From: Pseudomonas psychrophila HA-4
GTDB lineage: Bacteria; Pseudomonadota; Gammaproteobacteria; Pseudomonadales; Pseudomonadaceae
Assembly (NCBI RefSeq): GCF_000282975.1
Contig: NZ_ALJC01000073.1
Location: 1-50,414 of the forward strand
Reading direction: 5' to 3'
Length of the DNA: 50,414 bases
The notes under the pieces: generated by a model
The model's database searches: none
Told to the model about the DNA's origin: nothing
Seen by the model: only the letters and a program-made list of their open reading frames with translations
Shown: positions 1-6,313 of the stretch, in pieces
Layout of the letters: the number at the start of each line of letters is the position of its first letter
Numbering within the stretch: position 1 is the stretch's first letter
Position numbers and translations under genes: made by a program

Positions 1-174
1 GAAGCGGCTTTGGCCCAAGCGTCAGACTTGTTGCGCTGCGCGGGGGCTTCGGCCTGTGAGGCGGGGAATGGGTTGAGCGGGCATGCGCGCCATCTTGTGT
101 TGTCGGCCATGCACCTCGTGGAGCTGGCCAAGGCGTATGTCGATAAATCGCTGGATGGTTTAACGACGCACTAA
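1..174 (+). CDS. C-terminal fragment of a DUF3077-like small protein
   Basis: The open frame enters from the window edge and stops at TAA 172-174, leaving 57 residues. The fragment reads as two amphipathic helices: an Ala/Leu-rich stretch with the motif QASDLLRCA, then LSAMHLVELAKAYVDKSLDG. This matches my memory of the short Pseudomonas DUF3077/DUF6124 proteins, whose function is unknown. The start and N-terminus are outside the window, so length and operon context cannot be judged. A REPIN begins 20 bases after the stop and probably serves as transcript end. Confidence 0.6.
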   Translation, partial: EAALAQASDLLRCAGASACEAGNGLSGHARHLVLSAMHLVELAKAYVDKSLDGLTTH

Positions 175-193
175 GCAGCACGCACATGCCCGC

Positions 194-339
194 GTAGCAG
201 TTGCCGAGCCTTGCGAGGCTGCGTCCGGCGGCGCAGACGTCGTCAATGGGCTATCGCGGTGCACCCGTTAAATCCGGTACGCAGGATTTACGATCGCTTC
301 GCAATCGGACGTAGCCTCGCAAGGCTCGGCAACTGCTAC
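194..339. repeat. REPIN: two inverted REP copies
   Basis: Bases 194-220 (GTAGCAGTTGCCGAGCCTTG...) are the exact reverse complement of 313-339. The match extends to 34 bases per arm (194-227 and 306-339) with one mismatch. The 78-base centre holds a smaller hairpin (AAATCC / GGATTT). This is the structure of a Pseudomonas REP doublet, which is mobilised by REP-associated tyrosine transposases encoded elsewhere. It lies between the end of the DUF3077-like gene and the end of the reductase gene, in the usual extragenic position. Confidence 0.9.
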
Positions 340-351
340 AGGGTGTATATG

Positions 352-1131
352 TCAGCGGAACACCAAGCCACCATCAATCAGCGGCGCTTGGCCGGTCATG
401 TAGTCGGCGTCCGGGCTGGCTAGGTAGGCGACGAATGCCGCGACGTCTTCTGGGGTTTCAGCCCGGCCCAAGGCAATCCCATTAACGAATTTTTCGTAGG
501 TTGCACCAATCGGTGCGCCGGTGATTTCGGACATGCGTTTGTCGATGTCGACCCACATGTCAGTCCCCACAACGCCCGGGCAGTAAGCGTTGACGGTGAT
601 GCCGTGCACCGCCAGTTCTTTGGCCGCCGCTTGGGTTAAGGCACGTACCGCGAATTTGGTGGAGGAATAAACCCCCAGCAAGGCATAGCCTTCATGGCCA
701 GCGATGGAGCTGGCATTGATGATTTTGCCCTTGCGCTTAAGTGCCTGGAACTTGGCTGCCGCCGCCTGAATGCCCCACAGGGTGCCTTGGACGTTGATGC
801 GGTAGATCCGCTCGACTTCTTGCGCGGTGACGTCAGCCAGCGGTTTAACCTGCGAAATGCCCGCGTTGTTGACCATGATGTCCAACCCGCCCAGCGTGCT
901 ATGTGCATGCTCTACGGCCTGGAACACTTGTTCGCGGTCACCGACGTCGGCCACAAAAGTGCTGGCTTTACGGCCCAGTGCTTGGACTTCTTCGGCCACT
1001 TGGCGCAGTTTGTCTTGGTTAAGATCGACCAGCGCGATGTCGGCGCCGTCTTTTGCGAGTCGCAATGCGATGCCGCGGCCAATACCCTGCGCCGCGCCTG
1101 TGATCAATGCCACCTTTCCAGTGAGTTTCAT
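352..1131 (-). CDS. budC: Short-chain dehydrogenase, diacetyl/acetoin reductase
   Basis: This is a 259-residue classical SDR. The NAD-binding glycine motif TGAAQGIG lies near residues 11-18, the NNAG motif near 88-91, and the catalytic Ser (NASS) and YSSTK lie in the middle. The C-terminus ends in the usual substrate-binding GQAPLIDGG. Best family match is diacetyl reductase ((S)-acetoin forming)/meso-2,3-butanediol dehydrogenase, which interconverts diacetyl, acetoin and butanediol in the cytoplasm. It is the last gene of the acetoin dehydrogenase operon, so it would feed butanediol or diacetyl into acetoin breakdown. ATG at 1131 was chosen over an upstream in-frame start because AAAGGAG lies nine bases ahead. 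Stereospecificity cannot be read from the sequence. Confidence 0.83.
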   Translation of the reverse strand: MKLTGKVALITGAAQGIGRGIALRLAKDGADIALVDLNQDKLRQVAEEVQALGRKASTFVADVGDREQVFQAVEHAHSTLGGLDIMVNNAGISQVKPLADVTAQEVERIYRINVQGTLWGIQAAAAKFQALKRKGKIINASSIAGHEGYALLGVYSSTKFAVRALTQAAAKELAVHGITVNAYCPGVVGTDMWVDIDKRMSEITGAPIGATYEKFVNGIALGRAETPEDVAAFVAYLASPDADYMTGQAPLIDGGLVFR

Positions 1132-1199
1132 TCGTTGGGCTCCTTTCAACCGTTAGCAATCATTGCAGGCTTGAACCATAGACCAAGCCTGCTTCGGGG

Positions 1200-2597
1200 C
1201 TATTGATGCAGCGCACGATCTCGGGCCGCCAGCACCGCTTCGTGCATGGCCTCGCTGAGGGTTGGGTGCGCAAAAATCACGTCACTCAACTCAACGTCCG
1301 TGGCCTCCAGCGCTTGGGCGATGCCAAACCCCTGGATCTGTTCGGTCACATGCGGCCCAACCATGTGGGCACCGAGCAGTTCGCCGGTGTCCGCATCAAA
1401 AACCGTTTTTACGAAGCCTTTGCTTTCGCCCATGGCCAACGCTTTGCCGTTGGCTTGGTAGTCGAAGCGCCCCACGGCAATGTTGTGTCCGTTGCTGCGC
1501 GCAGCCGCTTCGGTGAGCCCCAGACTGGCGACTTCCGGTCGGGCATAGGTGCAGCCGGGAATGCGGTTTTTATTCAGCGGGTGTACGCCGTCGACCCCTG
1601 CGAGTTTTTCGACACACACCACGCCTTCATGGCTGGCCTTGTGGGCTAGGCACGGGGCGCCCGCCACGTCGCCAATCGCATACAGCCCGGCTACGCTGGT
1701 TCGGCACCATGGGTCGGTTTTGATAAAGCCTTTTTCAAACTCGACGCCCAACGCTTCAAGCCCCATGTCTTCAGTATTGGGTTGGATGCCCGCCGCCAGC
1801 AGCACTTGAGCCACCTGCACGGTCTGCTCGCTACCATCGCTGAGCGAGAGCGTGCAGTGCAGCGCGCCCACCTCGCCTTGTACCGCGCTGACGCGGGTCT
1901 GGGTCAGCACACGAATCGCGCGTTGCTCGAACTCGCGTTGCACCAGGTTCGCGACCTCGTGGTCTTCGACCGGCATGATGTGCTTGGCCACTTCGACCAG
2001 CGTGACCTGGCTGCCCAGGTCGCTGTATAAGCTGGCGAACTCCACACCAATGGCACCAGAGCCAATGACCAGCAAAGACGGCGGCACGCTGGTGGGCACC
2101 AGCGCGTCGAAGTAGCTCCAGATTTTTTGCCCGTCGGCCGCAAGCCCTGGCAACGGCCTCGGCCTCGCCCCGGTGGCCAAAATGATATGCCGCGCCTGAT
2201 ACACCGCCTCGCCCTGCTCACCACTGACGGTGACCACGCCTTTGGCGCTGACACGGCCACGCCCGTCGATGACAGTAACCGCGTTTTTCTTCAGCAAATA
2301 AGCAATGCCCGTGGTCAATTTGCGCGACACGCCACGGCTGTGGGCGACCAGTTGCGCAATATCAAACTGGATGTTGTCGGCGCTGAAACCAAAGGTGTCG
2401 AGGTGCTTCAAGGTATGCCCGACTTCAGCGCCCTTGAGCATGGCTTTGGTGGGGATGCAGCCCCAGTTCAGGCAAATGCCGCCCAAGTGCTGTTGTTCGA
2501 CCAGCGCCGTGCTCAGCCCCAATTGGGCCGCGCGGATGGCGGCCACGTAGCCGCCAGGGCCGCCGCCGATGACGAGTACATCAAATTTATCGGTCAT
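1200..2597 (-). CDS. lpdA: Dihydrolipoyl dehydrogenase (E3) of the acetoin complex
   Basis: This 465-residue flavoprotein reoxidises the dihydrolipoyl arm of the E2 subunit with NAD. It has the N-terminal FAD motif GGGPGGYVAAIRAAQLG, the redox-active disulfide GGICLNWGCIPTK, the NAD motif IGSGAIGVEFAS, a second FAD motif AIGDVAG, and the C-terminal dimer motif HAHPTLSEA in the form FAHPTLSEAMHEA carrying the active-site His-Glu pair. Length is normal for the family. It lies nine bases downstream of the E2 gene with GGAGCC before its ATG, so it is co-transcribed and dedicated to this complex (the acoL role) rather than being the housekeeping E3. Confidence 0.92.
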   Translation of the reverse strand: MTDKFDVLVIGGGPGGYVAAIRAAQLGLSTALVEQQHLGGICLNWGCIPTKAMLKGAEVGHTLKHLDTFGFSADNIQFDIAQLVAHSRGVSRKLTTGIAYLLKKNAVTVIDGRGRVSAKGVVTVSGEQGEAVYQARHIILATGARPRPLPGLAADGQKIWSYFDALVPTSVPPSLLVIGSGAIGVEFASLYSDLGSQVTLVEVAKHIMPVEDHEVANLVQREFEQRAIRVLTQTRVSAVQGEVGALHCTLSLSDGSEQTVQVAQVLLAAGIQPNTEDMGLEALGVEFEKGFIKTDPWCRTSVAGLYAIGDVAGAPCLAHKASHEGVVCVEKLAGVDGVHPLNKNRIPGCTYARPEVASLGLTEAAARSNGHNIAVGRFDYQANGKALAMGESKGFVKTVFDADTGELLGAHMVGPHVTEQIQGFGIAQALEATDVELSDVIFAHPTLSEAMHEAVLAARDRALHQ

Positions 2598-2605
2598 GGC
2601 GGCTC

Positions 2606-4114
2606 CTAAAGCATCATCAGGCTTGGGGTCTGCACCAGACGCTTGAGTTCCTTGAGGAACGTCGCCCCCAGCGCGCCATCAATCACCCGGTGATCACACG
2701 ACAAGGTCACGGTCATTTGCGTGCGTACAGCGGCTTGACCGTTGTGCGCAACCACCCGTTGCTCGCCCGCGCCAATGGCCAGAATTGCACCTTGGGGTGG
2801 GTTGATGATGGCGTCGAATTGGCTGACGCCGAGCATGCCCAGATTGGAAATACTGAACGTGCCGCCCTGAAACTCCTCAGGCTTGAGGTTGCCCGCTTTG
2901 GCTTTGGTCACCAGGCTGAGCATTTCTTGGGAGATGCTCGACAGGCTTTTGCGATTGGCCTGACGCACGATGGGCGTAATCAAGCCTCCGGGCAGGGCCA
3001 CGGCCACCGAAATATCGGCGTCGGCAAAGCGCAATACGGCCTGACTCGCTTCGTCGAACTGCACGTTGACGTCAGGCACTTTGATCAGCGCCAGCGCACA
3101 GGCTTTGATCAGCAAGTCATTGACCGACAGTTTGATCGCCGGGGCCGAGGCGTTGATTTCACTGCGCAGCGCCAGCAGCGCTTCAAGGTCTAGATCGGCC
3201 TGCAAGCGAAAGTGCGGAGCCGTACGCTTCGACTCTTGCAGACGGGCCGCAATCGCTTTGCGCATGCCGTTCATGGGCAGCACTTCGGCGTGCGGTGCTT
3301 GCGGGGTTGCTTGAACAGGCGCGGCCACCACCGGGTTTTGCACCGCGCTGACTTCCAGCACATCGGTCTTGCTGACGCGGCCACGGCTGCCGGTGACGCG
3401 GCAATCGTTGAGGTTGACGCCCAGTTTGGCGGCCAAACGACGCGCCACCGGCGTGGCCACAATGTGACTGTCATCCGCCCGCGAGCGCGCAGGGCCATCG
3501 GCTTTGAGCGCCGGTTGAAGCGTCGCGACCTTACCGCCGTTGTCCTTAACGGCGTGCTCAATGTCACTCACGCTGATTCGCCCTTGAGGGCCTGAGCCGC
3601 TGACACGGTTTAAGTCGATGCCCAGTTCTTTGGCCAAACGTGTGGCGTGCGGCGTCGCAAACACTGCCTCGGCACTTGCGCCGAGTAAGGCCTGCGGCAC
3701 GTGCCAGCCGTGAGTGGTTTTTGCCGCCTGAACCGGTGCCGACTCTGGCGCTTTCGCTGCGACCGCGGGTGCGCCAGATGCTACCGGAGCAACCTCTGGC
3801 AGCGGGGCCGCAGCGGCAGGTGCTGCACCACGCTGAGCAATAAAGGCGTCAATCTCGGCATCGCTGACCGACGCATCGGCCACCACACCCAACAACCCGC
3901 CGACCGGCAAGGTTTGCCCTGGCTGCGCCACTTTGCGGCGCAGCACGCCATCAAACGGTGCTTCCAGCACGTTGGAGATTTTGCTGGTCTCGATGTCGCA
4001 CAGTTCCTGATGCTGTTTGAAGCTGTCGCCTTCTTCAATCAGCCAATTATTGAGGGTGCCCTCTTCCATCGACAGGCCCCATTTAGGCACCTCGATGATT
4101 TTGATCTCGCTCAT
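2606..4114 (-). CDS. acoC: Acetoin dehydrogenase E2, dihydrolipoamide acetyltransferase with two E3-binding domains
   Basis: 502 residues. An N-terminal lipoyl domain carries the lipoylation site IETSKI near residue 44. An Ala/Pro-rich linker follows, then two separate peripheral-subunit-binding domains: one near 133-190 (ATPHATRLAKELGIDLNRV, GSGPQGRIS) and one near 220-258 (ATPVARRLAAKLGVNLNDC, GSRGRVSKTDV). The C-terminal acyltransferase domain contains the catalytic CDHRVIDG motif. It transfers the acetyl group formed by E1 to CoA. Duplication of the binding domain is unusual: most E2 proteins of this type have one. It sits between E1-beta (2-base gap) and E3. The name follows operon context; a pyruvate or branched-chain E2 would look similar in isolation. 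Confidence 0.88.
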   Translation of the reverse strand: MSEIKIIEVPKWGLSMEEGTLNNWLIEEGDSFKQHQELCDIETSKISNVLEAPFDGVLRRKVAQPGQTLPVGGLLGVVADASVSDAEIDAFIAQRGAAPAAAAPLPEVAPVASGAPAVAAKAPESAPVQAAKTTHGWHVPQALLGASAEAVFATPHATRLAKELGIDLNRVSGSGPQGRISVSDIEHAVKDNGGKVATLQPALKADGPARSRADDSHIVATPVARRLAAKLGVNLNDCRVTGSRGRVSKTDVLEVSAVQNPVVAAPVQATPQAPHAEVLPMNGMRKAIAARLQESKRTAPHFRLQADLDLEALLALRSEINASAPAIKLSVNDLLIKACALALIKVPDVNVQFDEASQAVLRFADADISVAVALPGGLITPIVRQANRKSLSSISQEMLSLVTKAKAGNLKPEEFQGGTFSISNLGMLGVSQFDAIINPPQGAILAIGAGEQRVVAHNGQAAVRTQMTVTLSCDHRVIDGALGATFLKELKRLVQTPSLMML

Positions 4115-4116
4115 GT

Positions 4117-5136
4117 TCAGGCCTCCATCACTTTACGTACGGCGGCCTCGATGCGGTCGGCGCTGGGGATCCAGGCTTGTTCCAGCACGGGCGAGAACGG
4201 CACCGGGGTGTGTGGCGGGGTGACCATGATGATCGGGGCTTTGAGCTGATAAAAAGCTTTGGTGGCGATCAAGGCGGCGAGGTCGTGGGCAAAGCCCAAG
4301 CGCGCAGCCGACTCGTCGACAATCACCACACGGCCGGTGGAGGTCACGGATTCGAGAATGCCGTCTTCGTCCAGCGGCGATACGGTGCGCGGGTCGACCA
4401 CTTCAACCGAGATGCCTTCGGCGGCCAACTTGTCGGCCACTTGGTTGGCTTTGTGCACCATGGCCGCGAGGGCGATGATGGTCACGTCGGTGCCTTCGCG
4501 GGTGTAGTTGGCCACGCCAAAAGGAATGGTGTAGGGCTCTTCGGGCACTTCGCCCTTGATGTCGTAGAGCGCTTTGTGTTCGCAGAACACCACAGGGTCG
4601 TCGTCGCGTATGGCTTGAATCAACAAGCCTTTGACGTCATACGGGGTCGACGGCACCACGACCTTAAGGCCCGGCGTGGTGGCGAAAATATGGTACGGCG
4701 ACTGCGAGTGCTGAGCCGCTGCCGAGAAGCCCGCGCCAATCATGCCGCGCACCACCATCGGTGCCTTGGCCTTGCCGCCGAACATGTAGCGAAACTTGGC
4801 CGCCTGGTTGTAAAGCATGTCGTGGCAGACGCCAAAAAAGTCCATGAACATCAGCTCAGCCACAGGCCGTAAGCCAGTCATGGCCGCACCGGCCGCCATG
4901 CCGATAATGGCCGACTCGGTGATCGGCGTGTCGATGACCCGCGCCGAACCGAACTCGGTCCACAAGCCTTTGGTCACGCCCAACACGCCGCCGAACGCTT
5001 CGCCTTTGCTGCCCACTTCTGCGGTACCGGCCTGCCCGCCGCACACGTCTTCGCCGATCAAGACCACGCGATCGTCGAGTGCCATTTCCTGAGCCAGGGC
5101 TTCTTTGACCGCTTCACGATAAGTACGAATTGCCAT
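4117..5136 (-). CDS. acoB: Acetoin dehydrogenase E1 component, beta subunit
   Basis: This 339-residue transketolase-like subunit pairs with AcoA to form the thiamine-diphosphate-dependent E1, which cleaves acetoin to acetaldehyde and an acetyl group on E2. It shows GEDVCGGQAGTAEVGSKG near the N-terminus, the pyrimidine-binding domain with TPITESAIIGMAAGAAMTG, and the C-terminal transketolase domain with VEVVDPRTVSPLDEDGI. Length is normal. It is preceded by acoA (11-base gap) and followed two bases later by acoC, consistent with one polycistronic message. Substrate assignment depends on the strongly acetoin-like AcoA partner. Confidence 0.92.
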   Translation of the reverse strand: MAIRTYREAVKEALAQEMALDDRVVLIGEDVCGGQAGTAEVGSKGEAFGGVLGVTKGLWTEFGSARVIDTPITESAIIGMAAGAAMTGLRPVAELMFMDFFGVCHDMLYNQAAKFRYMFGGKAKAPMVVRGMIGAGFSAAAQHSQSPYHIFATTPGLKVVVPSTPYDVKGLLIQAIRDDDPVVFCEHKALYDIKGEVPEEPYTIPFGVANYTREGTDVTIIALAAMVHKANQVADKLAAEGISVEVVDPRTVSPLDEDGILESVTSTGRVVIVDESAARLGFAHDLAALIATKAFYQLKAPIIMVTPPHTPVPFSPVLEQAWIPSADRIEAAVRKVMEA

Positions 5137-5147
5137 GGTTTGAATCC

Positions 5148-6110
5148 TCAGTAAGACACGTAAACGTCAGTCAGCAAGCTTTCTACCGCAGGGAAATCTG
5201 CCGCGCGGGCCTTGGCCACGGCGTCGTCGACCAAGGCCTCAACCTCGGCGTCGATGGCGAGCAGTTCTTCTGCGGAAATTTGACCGCTAACGTGTTCACT
5301 GAAGATTTTCAACGGGTCGCTTTCTTGGCGCAGACGCTCAACTTCGCCATCGGCGCGATACAGCATCGGGTCGCCTTCAAAGTGGCCGTACCAGCGATGA
5401 GCCACCGCCTCGATTGCAGTCGGTCCGCCACCGTTGCGCGCCCGCTCGACGGCCACTGCGACAGCTTCATAGACGGCGAAGAAGTCCGTGCCGTCAACCT
5501 TGACCGCAGGCATGCCGAAGCCTGCCGCACGCTGGGTAATGTTGCGCCCACCCACCGCATAGTCGTGGCCGGTGGCTTCGCCGAAACCATTATTTTCGAA
5601 CATGAAGATGACCGGCAATTGCAGCACCACGGCCATGTTCATGGCTTCGAATACCAGCCCCTGGTTCGAGCCGCCATCACCGGTAAACGATACAGCCACC
5701 CCGCCATTGCCTAAGGTTTTGGCGGTCAGGGCCGCACCAATGGCCAAGGGTGGAGCGCCGCCAACAATGGCGTTGGCACCGAGCATGCCTTTGCTCAAAT
5801 CAGCGATGTGCATGGACCCGCCCTTGCCTCGGCAGAGCCCTGAATCCTTGCCAAAGATTTCCGCCATCATCCCGTGAATGTCACAACCTTTAGCGATGCA
5901 GTGGCCGTGACCACGGTGGGTCGAACCGATGTAGTCGGTGTCTTTAAGGTGCTCGCAAACCCCGACGGCAATCGCCTCTTCACCGCAATAAAGGTGAATG
6001 AATCCGGGGATATCGCCGGTGGTGTTCTCTTGGTGGAGGCGCTCTTCGAACACGCGAATTTCGCGCATTTTGCGATAGGCCTTAAGCAGTTCTGACTTGC
6101 TAAGCGACAT
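5148..6110 (-). CDS. acoA: Acetoin dehydrogenase E1 component, alpha subunit
   Basis: 320 residues. This is the thiamine-diphosphate-binding E1 subunit, with the cofactor motif GDGGSNQGLVFEAMNMAVV...NN near residues 155-185 and the family-typical GFIHLYCGEEAIAVG and STHRGHGHCIAKG. The sequence around GKDSGLCRGKGGSMHIAD is characteristic of AcoA. The frame is open 43 codons further upstream, but ATG 6110 is preferred: AAGAGGG lies upstream and MSLSKSELLKAYRKMREIR matches a normal N-terminus. It is the first gene of the operon and is divergent from the LuxR-type regulator across a 203-base gap. Confidence 0.92.
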   Translation of the reverse strand: MSLSKSELLKAYRKMREIRVFEERLHQENTTGDIPGFIHLYCGEEAIAVGVCEHLKDTDYIGSTHRGHGHCIAKGCDIHGMMAEIFGKDSGLCRGKGGSMHIADLSKGMLGANAIVGGAPPLAIGAALTAKTLGNGGVAVSFTGDGGSNQGLVFEAMNMAVVLQLPVIFMFENNGFGEATGHDYAVGGRNITQRAAGFGMPAVKVDGTDFFAVYEAVAVAVERARNGGGPTAIEAVAHRWYGHFEGDPMLYRADGEVERLRQESDPLKIFSEHVSGQISAEELLAIDAEVEALVDDAVAKARAADFPAVESLLTDVYVSY

Positions 6111-6224
6111 GGGTTCGCCCTCTTGTCTTGGCTTTTTTATTGGGGTTATCGAACACCTGACGGCGTACGACGATGGCGTTCCCTTACGGTAAGAGTCTAA
6201 AGTCGCAGCCATAACTACCCGGAT

Positions 6225-6254
6225 GGGGGGGCGCAACACCTGCTTGCGGGGGGG
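6225..6254. promoter_or_regulatory. Candidate operator between acoA and its regulator
   Basis: The 203-base divergent gap (6111-6313) contains two runs of seven G flanking an inverted repeat: G-run 6225-6231, CGCAA 6232-6236, a 7-base spacer, TTGCG 6244-6248, G-run 6248-6254. A further GGGGT/ACCCC pair spans 6251-6271. No sigma54 -24/-12 element was found for acoA. MalT-family activators bind asymmetric G-rich boxes (GGGGA-type), so these G tracts are plausible contacts for the adjacent regulator; this is inference from position and composition. Confidence 0.35.
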
Positions 6255-6313
6255 TACTCTTTACACACCCCAAGGGCAGCGTCAGCCAAACGCTAGAGGG
6301 ATACATAACAACA

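Noticed and set aside
211..423. 70-codon Arg-rich frame in the first REPIN
   Set aside because: It is made of the REPIN arms and runs into the reductase gene on the other strand.
6111..6313. Sigma54 promoter for acoA
   Set aside because: TGGCTGCGACTTTAG looked similar at first, but the GC doublet at the -12 position is missing.
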